A stretch of DNA of 64,000 nucleotides from a virus. This document shows positions 33,024 to 41,999 of the stretch, piece by piece; the first letter of the stretch is position 1; every line of letters begins with the position of its first letter. The DNA lies in the IMG/VR virus record IMGVR_UViG_3300017963_000197, positions 62,001 to 126,000 of that record. The stretch is one strand, 5' to 3'. The notes under the pieces are model-generated. The model searched no databases and had not been told where the DNA came from. It saw nothing but the letters and a program-made list of their open reading frames with translations. Made by a program: the position numbers and the translations under genes.

Positions 33024-34058
33024 CTAAGTCACCGTGGCGTTGGCGGTCACGCTCGAATCGCCGTCCATAGTTGAGACGCCATCGTAAGCGACTTCAGCGT
33101 CCGCGCCCACAGTGGAGTCACCGGCCATGGTCGGAGCATCACCGTACTTCACGGTGGCCCCAGCCGCAACGCTGGAAGCACCAGCCATGGTGGAACTCTC
33201 TTCATCGTATATGTCGATGTCCATCGCCGTGGACGAGTCGCCAGCCATGGTCGAAATCGCGTCAAAGACTACGGACCCGTCCGCACCGACGGTGGAGTCA
33301 CCGGCCATAGTCGTGTCACCACCCAACACCAGACTGATGTCAGCGCCGACGGTGGACTCGCCCGGCATATTGGCGTTGCCCTGATGGATCTCTTCTTCTT
33401 CGACCACGGCTCCGGGGACGACCTCGAATGTTACAAGCCCGCCTACCTGGACCTTACCCACAGTGCCTGTGAACTCGGTGAGTCCCAGCCCACTCAAAGT
33501 GGTCCCAACATATAACACCGTGGGCGTGAACGGGTCCCACGAGGCCACGTCTGGATACCAGACCGCAACGTTATTGTTAAATTGGAAAGCCGCCTGATCG
33601 TCAGCGTAAACAAGATGATCGGCGTCCCACGCGAACTGGATCTCGATAGGAGTTCCTTCCAGGATGGGAGGCCCCATCACACCGCTCTTGCCTACAGAGA
33701 ACCCCATATTGTCCACAATGATGCCGTAAGGGACGTTGTTGGGGTCCAAAGCCACTCCTAACAGCCGGGTTGGAGGGCTGCCGTCCGTGGTGGCCACCCC
33801 CAGAAAAGCCACGGCCTGATTACCACCGGGCGGCCCAGCGGTGCAGTTGATCCGCATGGTCCCCCGTCGGCCGGTAAGCCTGTACCCTCGTGGGCCAGCT
33901 AGTGAGTGTTGACCCACACCACGGGCCATGACAGAGCCACCGGGCAACTGTTGGGCGACAACGACGCCCCCATAAGTTCCCGGTCCCCCTCTCGGGGTGA
34001 CTACGCTTACATCCATGATGTAGCCAGCGGGCGAAAGGATGGAAAATCCGTCTTGCAT
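33024..34058 (-). CDS. virion protein: lectin-like domain plus C-terminal repeat solenoid
   Basis: The N-terminal ~220 residues look like a concanavalin/LamG-type beta-sandwich (AVAFLGVATTDGSPP, IEIQFAWDADHLVYADDQ, FTGTVGKVQVGGLVTF). The last ~110 residues contain six imperfect ~20-residue repeats built on S/T-MAGDSTVGAD..V, typical of short beta-solenoid stalks. Such proteins decorate capsids or tails and bind glycans. It starts divergently from the metalloprotease gene. Recombination between repeats could vary its length. Confidence 0.7.
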   Translation of the reverse strand: MQDGFSILSPAGYIMDVSVVTPRGGPGTYGGVVVAQQLPGGSVMARGVGQHSLAGPRGYRLTGRRGTMRINCTAGPPGGNQAVAFLGVATTDGSPPTRLLGVALDPNNVPYGIIVDNMGFSVGKSGVMGPPILEGTPIEIQFAWDADHLVYADDQAAFQFNNNVAVWYPDVASWDPFTPTVLYVGTTLSGLGLTEFTGTVGKVQVGGLVTFEVVPGAVVEEEEIHQGNANMPGESTVGADISLVLGGDTTMAGDSTVGADGSVVFDAISTMAGDSSTAMDIDIYDEESSTMAGASSVAAGATVKYGDAPTMAGDSTVGADAEVAYDGVSTMDGDSSVTANATVT

Positions 34059-34098
34059 AACTACTCTTTTCCAAAAGAACTTTTGCGGTTACGTAAGC

Positions 34099-34716
34099 AT
34101 GGCCCCTGTGTTCACCGAAGATGTCCAGCAATTGCTCCGTCAGGCGTCTGACGCCCCCGTGAGCCAGACTTTTAGCTGTGACGTATTCGACGACCCTGAA
34201 TGGAACGATTTTGTAGAGTTATGGGCACCTCGTATCCATAAATTCGTGGAACACGCTCTCGGACCGTACGGGACAGAGCCTAAACCCAATATTCTCAAGG
34301 TTAGCGACGGATTCCACTCGTCCGGGGCAAACGCCAGTTTCAACATCGTGACAGGGCAAATCAGGCTGGCTAACACCCTAGGAGGCAAGCCGGGCGTACT
34401 CTTAGAAAAACTAACTCACGAGATGATTCACGGCTCCCTGTCCAAATTCCCAGAAGGCGATCCGTTCTATGAGGAGGGTTGGGTCGATTACACTGTCTGG
34501 GTCATGGCGCACGCCCCGTGCTGGGAACCTTACAACGAGGACATGCTCGCGGCGGCTTCTAACAACATCAAAGTGCGTCGAGAACGAGCCATGAAAACCA
34601 ACAGCGATTATGACCGTAAGCGCTGGACGGGCGGCTTCTACGCCTCCGTGGCCTTCGGCTCCCATATCGTGGCCATGCTCCGAATGAAGAAAGAAGAGGA
34701 CAATTTAGTATGGTAG
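34099..34716 (+). CDS. HExxH zinc metallopeptidase-like protein
   Basis: His106-Glu-x-x-His in LEKLTHEMIHGSLS is the catalytic zinc site, and EEGWVDYTVW about 20 residues on offers the third ligand Glu, the minigluzincin pattern. The N-terminal part is helical. I chose ATG 34099 (MAPVFTEDVQQ), since GGTTACGTAAGC before it looks like a promoter variant. It may cleave a host or virion protein. The next gene overlaps its end by 7 nt. Confidence 0.8.
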   Translation: MAPVFTEDVQQLLRQASDAPVSQTFSCDVFDDPEWNDFVELWAPRIHKFVEHALGPYGTEPKPNILKVSDGFHSSGANASFNIVTGQIRLANTLGGKPGVLLEKLTHEMIHGSLSKFPEGDPFYEEGWVDYTVWVMAHAPCWEPYNEDMLAAASNNIKVRRERAMKTNSDYDRKRWTGGFYASVAFGSHIVAMLRMKKEEDNLVW

Positions 34717-35141
34717 ATCCTGACAAAGTCGTCACCCGCTACGCTGCCGCCAAGACTAACGATCCCGATCGGGTTAGAAAGCAGATCGACCGGGAGGCAG
34801 ATAAGGCTCTCCGCGAGGTCGCCAAGGAGTTAGACTGGAAACTCAAAAAGACCGGTTGGGGCAGAGACGGCGACGAGTGGGAAGCACATCTGAAGGATCT
34901 CGACTTCACCTGTAAGATATTCATTTTCATGATCGAAGAGGACGACGACGAGTTTCAATACTCGTTTATGACAGAGATGCGCGGCCAGCGAAGAGAAAAG
35001 GCCAGGGCCGTGCAATATGTCTTGCAGAAGAAGCTCAAGGAGGGAGACGTTTGGGAGGACCCCGACAAATTCCTCCGGTTCATAAAATACGAATTGGCGG
35101 ACGCCTTTATCGAAGCCTCGGAAGCGTCTGAGTACGATTAA
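34710..35141 (+). CDS. hypothetical protein with KVVTRYAAAK tag, 143 aa
   Basis: N-terminus MVDPDKVVTRYAAAKTNDPD is almost the same as in the 20.5-kb protein. The rest is charged helices with a central strand pair (CKIFIFMIEEDDDEFQYSFM) and an acidic end (IEASEASEYD). Translationally coupled to the metallopeptidase. Function unknown. Confidence 0.6.
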   Translation: MVDPDKVVTRYAAAKTNDPDRVRKQIDREADKALREVAKELDWKLKKTGWGRDGDEWEAHLKDLDFTCKIFIFMIEEDDDEFQYSFMTEMRGQRREKARAVQYVLQKKLKEGDVWEDPDKFLRFIKYELADAFIEASEASEYD

Positions 35142-35674
35142 GCCCCGTCGGCCAACTCGGCCAACTCGAAGGGTGTCATCTGGGCCGAGAAAACTGTTTC
35201 GCTTCCGTCGGGCTTGGCGTCACACCCGGCCAGGAAAGCCCTCCATTGCCGGTCCGGTGGTTCGAATCCTAACACCCCAGCCCTGTAGACCCACACCCTG
35301 ACCACGGGTATTGTGACTTTTGCGAACAGGTAGGCCAGCTTTCTTCTGTCAATGAGGGTACCCAGGAGAACCCCCTGGTACTCGACCAGCACCTCCCCGG
35401 ACGGGATCAAAGCCAGGGGCGGAGTCCCGGCCCATTCCTTGATCCTCGTCAAATCTAGCTCGGTTGGGTCGGCGGCCGGTTGCGTCAGCATCTCTTCCAG
35501 GTCCTCGTGGTACTCCTTACTCGCCTTGGCCCCCGCCGTTTTTACAGCCAAGAGTACGTGACCGTCCGTAGCCACAGACCATGTGGTACGACCCAACTTG
35601 AGAGAAAACGGGAGCGCGTGCCACCTCTCCGTACCCATCGAAAAACGCATAAGCTGTGAAAGTAAAGCACTCAT
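35138..35674 (-). CDS. hypothetical protein, 178 aa
   Basis: Strand-rich protein (SLKLGRTTWSVATDGHVLLA, GEVLVEYQGVLLGTLIDRR, VTIPVVRVWVYRAGVLGF) with a TDGH segment like those in small phage clamp- or inhibitor-type proteins, though I cannot place it in a family. It overlaps the previous plus-strand gene tail-to-tail by 4 nt. The C-terminus LAELADGA is acidic. Confidence 0.5.
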   Translation of the reverse strand: MSALLSQLMRFSMGTERWHALPFSLKLGRTTWSVATDGHVLLAVKTAGAKASKEYHEDLEEMLTQPAADPTELDLTRIKEWAGTPPLALIPSGEVLVEYQGVLLGTLIDRRKLAYLFAKVTIPVVRVWVYRAGVLGFEPPDRQWRAFLAGCDAKPDGSETVFSAQMTPFELAELADGA

Positions 35675-35701
35675 TTGAAATTGTTATATGGAGGAGTAAT
35701 T

Positions 35702-35890
35702 ATGGACCCGACCGAATCTCTTAACATCATACTCAACGGCTTGGAAGCGCTACAAGATCACCCGGACGACCAGGATCTGAAATCGGACATAGCCGGGCAT
35801 CTTACGAATCTAGCCGAATGGTTGGCCAGGGGAGGCGCGGGACCCGACGCCGAAGAGGCGTTCAGGAAAGCAGGGTATGTCCAGGGTTAG
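35702..35890 (+). CDS. small acidic helical protein, 62 aa
   Basis: ATG 35702 follows a GGAGGAG ribosome site. The product (MDPTESLNIILNGLEALQDH ... EEAFRKAGYVQG) is a helical, TPR-like pair of helices. The start 27 nt upstream is poorer. No family. Confidence 0.55.
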   Translation: MDPTESLNIILNGLEALQDHPDDQDLKSDIAGHLTNLAEWLARGGAGPDAEEAFRKAGYVQG

Positions 35891-36282
35891 GTGTGGGGTA
35901 ACGTCTTGATTTCCGATATCTCGTCCGTCAACTGTATCTGGTAGGGCGTGCTACCGACCAGCCTACTCAATATATCCCTCCGTTCTCGGATCTCCTGTGT
36001 GACAATGGCCTCTGTTAGCTTTCCCTTCTTGGAAAGTTCGCGCAATGTCTCGATCGATAACATATTAGACTCCTCTACGATCATGCGGGCCGCGAGTTTC
36101 TGACGCTCGAAAACCTCTCCCAGACGTAACCGGCCGATTTCCTCAATCTCCCCGGACAATATAGAAGGATATAACCCGCCTACCATTTGCTTCATCAGTT
36201 CTATGCGTTCCTGGATTTCGCCGTCAGCAACATCGATTAGCTCCTGAGTGCCAAGCTCGCGCAACTTCTCAATGGTCCTCAC
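35887..36282 (-). CDS. hypothetical helical protein, 131 aa
   Basis: Two similar halves each begin with TIEKLRELGTQELIDV / SIETLRELSKKGKLTEA and continue with QERIELMKQMVGGLYPS / RERRDILSRLVGSTPYQ, suggesting an internal duplication. Overlaps the MT-A70 gene by 4 nt, so it may act with it. No known domain. Confidence 0.55.
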   Translation of the reverse strand: MRTIEKLRELGTQELIDVADGEIQERIELMKQMVGGLYPSILSGEIEEIGRLRLGEVFERQKLAARMIVEESNMLSIETLRELSKKGKLTEAIVTQEIRERRDILSRLVGSTPYQIQLTDEISEIKTLPHT

Positions 36283-36998
36283 CGTTCCTCCTGAGGCAAT
36301 TCTTCCACGAGGCGCATAACTTCTTGTGCAACTTCTAACTCCCGGAGCCTTTCCCGGAGCTTAGGTGAGTGGGCTTGGATCGCTGGCATGGGGCCTTCTG
36401 ACTCCAACCCCCACGCATCCCAGCCCCTGTATTGGAACCGGGCAAACAATTCGATACGAGGGATGTCTCCGAACAACTCCTCGATACGTTCCCTGGCCTC
36501 CGGAGGCTTCTCGGAATGCCGGGGCGGCCTAGGGGCGAAGATCAGTTGTCCCTGGCTCTCCGTTTCGAGAGGCAACGTCCGCCCCTTTGCCTCAGTGGAC
36601 CCTATAATAACCAACTCCGACTCTTCGGGAGGCTCCGTCGAACCAACGATTACCAGTTCCGTTGTCGGCTTGACGAAGGAGGGTCTGACCCCCTGTCCTT
36701 TAATTATACGCCCGTCCTTCGTGGTCTTGATCCAGATGTAACCAATACCACGATAGAAGAAGTCCCACATCCGCAGTAGGTCCACGGCTTCGTCCAGCTT
36801 GGGGCCGGTCGCCCACATGAAGATAACACCAGGAGGATCGATAAGGCTGTGAACCGGGAGCTTCACAAGCTCGTCGAAGGGCATCATATTGAAGTGCTTG
36901 CCCGCCGCCTGATCCTTGTCCGGGTCTCCATAGTAATCCCACGGAGGGTCCAGGTATATGAGCTTATAACGCCCGGCGAGCGACGCGAGTTCAATCAT
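36279..36998 (-). CDS. MT-A70-like adenine methyltransferase
   Basis: Catalytic DPPW lies at residues 17-20 after the strand YKLIYLD, as in MT-A70 family N6-adenine methyltransferases. A C-terminal EELFGDIPRIELFARFQYRGW matches the family's distal ELFAR...GW motif. The 239-aa length is normal. It overlaps the next methyltransferase gene by 8 nt. Both probably modify phage DNA against restriction. Confidence 0.88.
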   Translation of the reverse strand: MIELASLAGRYKLIYLDPPWDYYGDPDKDQAAGKHFNMMPFDELVKLPVHSLIDPPGVIFMWATGPKLDEAVDLLRMWDFFYRGIGYIWIKTTKDGRIIKGQGVRPSFVKPTTELVIVGSTEPPEESELVIIGSTEAKGRTLPLETESQGQLIFAPRPPRHSEKPPEARERIEELFGDIPRIELFARFQYRGWDAWGLESEGPMPAIQAHSPKLRERLRELEVAQEVMRLVEELPQEER

Positions 36999-38484
36999 CT
37001 TGTTCCAAGTCGAACATCAATTCAAAAGCCTCTCGCTGAGAGGCTTCGTCGGCTTTGGTTTCCAGTTCCGGCTTCAAGGCCAACAAGCGTTTCCTCGCCA
37101 GCGCATGAGATTCTGGGTCCTTCTCGATACCTATGAAGTTACACCTAGAAGCGATGGCCGCCGCACACGTTGTCCCGGTTCCGCAGTAAGGGTCCAACAC
37201 AACACCATCTACAGGGGTCACGAGTTTGACAAGCCACTCCATGAGCTTCAACGGCTTCATGGTCGGGTGTTTGTTGTCTTCGTCGCCGGGCAACCATCCC
37301 CCACGCTCGCGTTTATTCACCTTAGCCGCGTACAGGAACGGCTCCTCAGGCTGGAACTGGCCGAAGTAATGAGGAGAGTCGGATTTCTGACGCTCCAACG
37401 CCTTGGCAGGGCACCCCTCCGCACACCTGTAGATAGGAAGCTCCTCCATGCCTTCGACGTCGCCGCGATGCTCAGAACTGTACGGATGCCCCGCTCCATC
37501 TCCAAACGGCTTCATGCCATCGTCAAAGCGGTTGATAACCGGAGCCTGTACTTTCTTATACCCTACGATCTTACAGCCGTCCGCATGTGTGACAACAAGG
37601 TTGGATGGCCAGCGCCCCTGATCCGTAAACGTAGCCCCAGTGCCGCGCCTGTAACCGGACCCGCCTTGTCCAACTCCCCACCCCTTTCCGTTTCTTACAG
37701 TACGAACTCCAGCCGTCGCTTGTCTTCGTCCGCTTGTTATTCTAGTGGCATCTATGTTGTATGCTCCGGTGCCGTGCGCCAATACATTGGAAGCCACCGT
37801 TGATTCTTCCAAAGGTTTCCGAAAAACGAGTATAGGCTCCCACGATGGCTTGAGTGCCGTACCCCAACCCTCCCACGCCCATGCTTCTTTCGTCGCAGGG
37901 ACTGTGATTGGAGCCTTGGACCAATCCATACGGTCACGCTCGTCGTGTCGCCCTTCTATCTCCCTCCAATTCTCGCTGATGGCGGCCGACGTACGCTTCT
38001 TCCCGTCGTATCTACCCCTAGGATCGTAGGTGCCCACCACCTGTCGTTTGGCCCCGGCCTCCTCATCGATGGCTTTTGATATATTACGGGACTTGGGGAA
38101 GCCTTGTCCGTAGACCCATTGCAGAACCGTACAGGCGAATTGCGAGGCCACTGTGTCCCGGTTCTCGAACCCAGCGGCTCTGATCCCCAAGGAGATGAGG
38201 TCAGAAGTCCGGGTCCCGCCAAAACTCAACAGGTGGCCGCCCGGTTTCAACACCCGGAAACACTCTTTCCACACGGAAACAGACGGGATGTGCCAGTCCC
38301 GGCCCATGAAATCCCCACCCGTATCGAGGTCGGAGTCTCCTGAGAGATAGGCTATAATCTCGTCGATTCCCGGTTCCCGGTCGCCAAGACCGTAAGGAGG
38401 ATCGGTGACAATAGAGTCCACGGAAGCGTCCGGCAGCGTCCGGAGAACCTCTAGACACGTCCCCAGTAGAATCGAGTTCAACAC
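36991..38484 (-). CDS. DNA (adenine/cytosine-N) methyltransferase
   Basis: Motif IV DPPYGL is at residues 28-33 and the SAM motif VLDPYCGTGTT at about 430, the beta-class order (DPPY first). The 497-aa size is larger than usual, with an insertion between motifs that contains RGTGATFTDQGRWPSN and a Cys-containing region (IYRCAEGCPAKALE). GTG start; an AGTGTAGTC element lies about 10 nt upstream. Target base not determined. Confidence 0.88.
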   Translation of the reverse strand: MLNSILLGTCLEVLRTLPDASVDSIVTDPPYGLGDREPGIDEIIAYLSGDSDLDTGGDFMGRDWHIPSVSVWKECFRVLKPGGHLLSFGGTRTSDLISLGIRAAGFENRDTVASQFACTVLQWVYGQGFPKSRNISKAIDEEAGAKRQVVGTYDPRGRYDGKKRTSAAISENWREIEGRHDERDRMDWSKAPITVPATKEAWAWEGWGTALKPSWEPILVFRKPLEESTVASNVLAHGTGAYNIDATRITSGRRQATAGVRTVRNGKGWGVGQGGSGYRRGTGATFTDQGRWPSNLVVTHADGCKIVGYKKVQAPVINRFDDGMKPFGDGAGHPYSSEHRGDVEGMEELPIYRCAEGCPAKALERQKSDSPHYFGQFQPEEPFLYAAKVNKRERGGWLPGDEDNKHPTMKPLKLMEWLVKLVTPVDGVVLDPYCGTGTTCAAAIASRCNFIGIEKDPESHALARKRLLALKPELETKADEASQREAFELMFDLEQDD

Positions 38485-38493
38485 TCGACCAGA

Positions 38494-39312
38494 CTACACT
38501 GAAATCGGAAAGTCCTTGAAGCTTTTCTGCAACAGGGCGTTGATCTTGGGCTTGTAGGTCATACCCCAGGACGCCTCTGTCAAGGGCTTGCCTTGCCGTG
38601 TGTAAGGGTCCGTCAGCTTGGACTCTATACCACGAGCAACGTCACCTATAATCTCACGGTCCGAATAACCCTCGATCAGAGATAGCTTTATGTAGAGAAG
38701 AGCGTCCGGATGGATGGCCTTCAATCTGGACTTGAGTCGGGGTAGTTGCCGCATGAGTTCTCGTTCGGCCGTCTCTTCATCGAACACCGGTATCTCGTGT
38801 CGGCGCTCCTGCCCCTGGCTGAAATAAACATCGCTGGTTTCCTTCTTCTTCCGAATGTAATTCTTGGTGTTCCACTCCAGCTTGTTCATCACGTACCGCT
38901 CGGCACTCCTGCGGGAGTATGATTCCTTCAAGGCGTCAGAACCGCCGCCTAAGAAGTCCACCAGAAAATCGAGCATGACTTGTTCAGTCACCTGGGGTCC
39001 CTGGTGGAACTTGGACATGAGCTTCCGAAAAACCGACTTGCCATACTCGCGCCCGTACCCACGTGGCAGGTAATTCGCGATCGGTTTCCGGGTAGCATCG
39101 AACTCAGAGGCTGGCTCCCCGTTGATATCAGGCATCCCATCCGTGATACCGTGGGCCAAGAATTCCCCGTAGATGGTCTTCCCAAACGCCTCTGTGGTGC
39201 TGACGGCCATACGAGAGAAGAAGTCTGCCAGCCGTACCGAAAAGGGCAAGGAGGCCCAGATCTGGCGGCGTAACGACCCCGAAGCCTGGATCAGGTGAGC
39301 AACTCGGTTCAT
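38494..39312 (-). CDS. sigma-factor-like protein, 272 aa
   Basis: The central region (VMNKLEWNTKNYIRKKKET) resembles sigma region 2. The C-terminal part (RLKAIHPDALLYIKLSLIEG, then YSDREIIGDVARGIESKL) looks like a region-4 helix-turn-helix. The N-terminal 100 residues are unlike known factors. It may direct host polymerase to phage promoters such as GGTGTAATA. Family resemblance is by eye and moderate. Confidence 0.5.
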   Translation of the reverse strand: MNRVAHLIQASGSLRRQIWASLPFSVRLADFFSRMAVSTTEAFGKTIYGEFLAHGITDGMPDINGEPASEFDATRKPIANYLPRGYGREYGKSVFRKLMSKFHQGPQVTEQVMLDFLVDFLGGGSDALKESYSRRSAERYVMNKLEWNTKNYIRKKKETSDVYFSQGQERRHEIPVFDEETAERELMRQLPRLKSRLKAIHPDALLYIKLSLIEGYSDREIIGDVARGIESKLTDPYTRQGKPLTEASWGMTYKPKINALLQKSFKDFPISV

Positions 39313-39339
39313 CTCACCCGAAGCATACTAACAAAAGAA

Positions 39340-40299
39340 CTAACTAAATTCGCGGGCTAACGGTCGCACCGTATCGATTACCGACTTACAGACCTTGGGC
39401 GGAAGCTCGGTATTTCTAAGGGCTTGCATAAGGGAAGCCCCGTTCTCCAACGACGTGAAGACCTTTGATTCGGTCTCCTTCACAGGCTTACAACCTTCCA
39501 GGCCGACCATGTGCTCGTGCAAGGTGTTAGAAAGCATCTGACGAGCCTCGTCAAGGGCGATCATGGTGTCAGCGTTTGCCGACTTATCGGGAAGGGTTGA
39601 CTCCCAAGCCGGTGCCTCCTCGTTACGCTTGTAAGCCGGGGGCGTGTACGGACGTTCCTTGTGCCGTCGCTCCTGGGTCCGACAGAAATTCGCGTAATGG
39701 TTCAAAACAGCCATAACCAGATAATTCTGGAACTGGGCCTTGGTCGGCTTCACCTCCGGGAACTTGAGATAACCCTCAGGACGACTTTCTCCTACAACAA
39801 CTCCGTCCTGGACATCACGGCCCATCTTCCGAAAGGTTTTCTCTTCCAGAGTCAGTCGAATCACATCCTCGAAAGCGACCAGCGCGGTCTTAGCGTTGTA
39901 GCCAAACAGGCCCTGGACCTGGAATTCCATCAAGTTGATCGGAGTGGGCATCCAGTGGCCCCTCTTCCGGGGACCCGGCTTACGGGTCCCGTCCTTTCGC
40001 TTCCGTGGTTGGCCTTTGTGGTAGGACCACATAGCCGATTCCCACTGTTGCCAGGAAACCCCCAGGAAATCACAGGCTTGCGTAGCCGATAAAACCTTCG
40101 GGGTCTGGCGTTGTATTTTTGCCTCGAATCGGAGAAGGAGCCGGGCTTCTATCAGCTTCATCCAGATGTACGAATGCAAGTCCTCGAAGTTTCTCTCGAT
40201 CTTGTTTGCCTTGAGAAGCACCGAATAGATAAGGCGTCCGTACTGCCGTTCCAACTCATCGTAATTCTTGGGTATAACTGACACGTGTGACGATGGCAT
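39340..40299 (-). CDS. sigma-factor-like protein, 319 aa
   Basis: ERQYGRLIYSVLLKANKIER, then NFEDLHSYIWMKLIE, fits region 2.1-2.2 of sigma-70 proteins. FQNYLVMAVLNHYANFCRTQERR fits region 2.3-2.4. A helix-turn-helix-like LSATQACDFLGVSWQQWESA is inserted between them and a helical end (ALRNTELPPKVCKSVIDTV) may be region 4-like. Upstream of it lies the 600-nt AT-rich gap. Could also be a replication-associated protein. Confidence 0.5.
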   Translation of the reverse strand: MPSSHVSVIPKNYDELERQYGRLIYSVLLKANKIERNFEDLHSYIWMKLIEARLLLRFEAKIQRQTPKVLSATQACDFLGVSWQQWESAMWSYHKGQPRKRKDGTRKPGPRKRGHWMPTPINLMEFQVQGLFGYNAKTALVAFEDVIRLTLEEKTFRKMGRDVQDGVVVGESRPEGYLKFPEVKPTKAQFQNYLVMAVLNHYANFCRTQERRHKERPYTPPAYKRNEEAPAWESTLPDKSANADTMIALDEARQMLSNTLHEHMVGLEGCKPVKETESKVFTSLENGASLMQALRNTELPPKVCKSVIDTVRPLAREFS

Positions 40300-40904
40300 C
40301 AGTGGGGTCCCCGGTATATGGCTCGCTAGAAACGAGGTAAAGGTTTAAACAATTGAAATGTAGCGGTGAATCAGTAGGACTACCTCAGGCGTTGGTTAGT
40401 CGTCAATAAATAAAATCGGTTGGTACACGATTTTTTGTGGTTAGATAGGAAAAATAAATTGATACGTTTTAATCTGTCTATGAATTCTTGTGTGACTTTG
40501 GTTGGTTAAAGGTTAAACAGCTTTTTGGGTTTAGGTTTTAGTTTTCGGTTTATTGGAGTCTCTGGTTTCAGTCCGTCATCGACGATGTCGATGGGAAGAT
40601 CTTTTAGCTCAACTCGATCTTCTCGTTACCTACTTCGCTGGATACTGGACTGGAAAGAGTTGATTTCCCTAAGTATCCCTCCGCCGACCACCCTTCCGTC
40701 TGCAACCCACTTCTACCGGTGACGAAAAGACGATCGGAGCATCCAACCTCTGATAGGTTGGCCAGAGCAGTTGGCCTTGTTCACCCTCCTAGGCTGCCTT
40801 AAGAGAGCGCCCTGCAAAGCAGGTATGGGGGCCTGAGGACGCCAAACCCATGCGGGTCAAACGGTTATACACCACGTTCCTGTCCGGTGGTGTAAAAAGG
40901 AAAC
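40300..40904. other. 600-nt non-coding region with AT-rich segment and hairpins
   Basis: The strand switch point between leftward sigma-like genes and a rightward gene. 40330-40560 is AT-rich (several TAAATAAAA and TTTTTTG runs). CATCGAC-GAT-GTCGATG is a palindrome at 40577-40593. CCAACCT-CTGAT-AGGTTGG is a hairpin at 40743-40761, followed by a TTGGCC repeat and CCTGC-AAA-GCAGG. The features fit a replication origin or a long structured leader. No gene is supported. Confidence 0.5.
40889..40897 (+). promoter_or_regulatory. GGTGTAAAA promoter element
   Basis: Plus strand, 7 nt before ATG 40905; AGGAAAC between them may also serve as a ribosome site. Confidence 0.5.
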
Positions 40905-41219
40905 ATGGGAAACACTTTTTTCGTGCTGACCGACCTCTCCGACTTCCGCGTCCAGGTTGGCGACTACGATTTCCTCCGGATAGGAGACAAGATAAGTCTG
41001 CGTTTTCGGCTGGAAAGAATGCACGACGGCCGTAGAGAAATGGCCGACGTAGACGGCGAGTTCCGTGTAGCGGCCGTGCAGATCGCCCACGGTCCAACAG
41101 GGTCCCGGCAGATCGCCCAGATCGCCGCTATCAACAAGCCCCCGTTCTGGAAAGCTATCAAGCTTTTGCCGCCCCGCGTTCTCCCCCCGGCACGCTTTCC
41201 CCCAACAGAAGTGAAGTAG
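40905..41219 (+). CDS. hypothetical protein, 104 aa
   Basis: MGNTFFVLTDLSDFRVQVGD, then a beta-barrel-like pattern (LRIGDKISLRFRLERMHDG, DGEFRVAAVQIAHG) and a proline-rich end. The hydrophobic/polar alternation suggests a small OB- or SH3-like barrel. It overlaps the opposite gene by 62 nt at the 3' end. Not recognised. Confidence 0.5.
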   Translation: MGNTFFVLTDLSDFRVQVGDYDFLRIGDKISLRFRLERMHDGRREMADVDGEFRVAAVQIAHGPTGSRQIAQIAAINKPPFWKAIKLLPPRVLPPARFPPTEVK

Positions 41220-41607
41220 CTCTATATGTTGGGCGTCCGTCCACCGGCTCTCCACGACAGGCTGTGCCTTCCGCGACGAGGGTGTCTACAGCGAAGGCCA
41301 GATTTGCTTTGACCGGGTCCTCGTGAAACCACTCAACGTGAAGTCGGCCGGTGGCGGTGATGACCTTGTTCTCTCGCAGCCGTCGATAAATCGTCCGGCA
41401 GAACTCCCGGTTCAGTCCGGTGGCCTTCGCGATCTTGTCGGCGTTGGTGGTCTGGCAGTAGAACATGGCCAGCATCGCCCGGCCGACCACTCTCCCGTCC
41501 CCAACGATCCGTAAATCGTTTAGAGTTTGTTCAATCTCTCGTTCAGACTTGAGATCAATTCGAGGTATTTGCGGACGACGTTTTCGGCCGTCTTTTCGGT
41601 TCGCCAT
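41158..41607 (-). CDS. winged-helix-like DNA-binding protein, 149 aa
   Basis: From ATG 41607: basic N-terminus MANRKDGRKRRPQIPRIDLK, then a helix-turn-helix (MFYCQTTNADKIAKATGL, NREFCRTIYRRLRENKVI) followed by a wing (TATGRLHVEWF), typical of replication or transcription regulators. The start overlaps the proline-rich gene by 88 nt in another frame. It may be a transcriptional regulator; target unknown. Confidence 0.6.
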   Translation of the reverse strand: MANRKDGRKRRPQIPRIDLKSEREIEQTLNDLRIVGDGRVVGRAMLAMFYCQTTNADKIAKATGLNREFCRTIYRRLRENKVITATGRLHVEWFHEDPVKANLAFAVDTLVAEGTACRGEPVDGRPTYRATSLLLGESVPGGERGAAKA

Positions 41608-41951
41608 CTTCTGAACGGACTCGGCTCGGGCACCTTGGGCAATTTCAGAGGCGGGACGGGCGGCACAGGCTTGGGCGGCACAGGCGGTTTCTCTGGTACC
41701 GGGGGGCGGATGGGCGCTGGCGGCGGGTCCACTGGAATCCTGGCCCTCTCTGGCTTCTGAGGGTACCGTGGCGGCTTCGGCTTCCCCCTCCATTGAGGTT
41801 CGCCCACCTCGTTCGGGCGGAGCTTCTGGAAGCGTTCTGGCTGTTCCTTGAGCGTTTCCGGCAGGACGTAGACGGTCCGACCCGTCTCCCGGTTCTTCAC
41901 GGGGATCTCTTCGGCCCAGCGAGCCAGGACACGGTGAAGAAGATCGCTCAC
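41520..41951 (-). CDS. proline-rich protein, 143 aa
   Basis: GTG 41951 (VSDLLHRVLARWAEEIPVKN) starts a helical N-terminus. About 70 residues of proline-rich linker follow (PVPEKPPVPPKPVPPVPPLK) and then a basic helical end (VVRKYLELISSLNERL). A GGTGTAGCA element (41975-41983) precedes it. An ATG at 41967 in another frame would give a nonsense-like product over the same DNA and is not preferred. Confidence 0.5.
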   Translation of the reverse strand: MSDLLHRVLARWAEEIPVKNRETGRTVYVLPETLKEQPERFQKLRPNEVGEPQWRGKPKPPRYPQKPERARIPVDPPPAPIRPPVPEKPPVPPKPVPPVPPLKLPKVPEPSPFRRWRTEKTAENVVRKYLELISSLNERLNKL

Positions 41952-41999
41952 CCTTACGTGAATCCATAAGAAGATGCTACACCGGGCCACTTAAAAGGC

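Noticed and set aside
41608-41967. Upstream extension of the winged-helix gene to ATG 41967
   Set aside because: The extension is a frame-shifted copy of the proline-rich gene with low-complexity, unlikely protein sequence.
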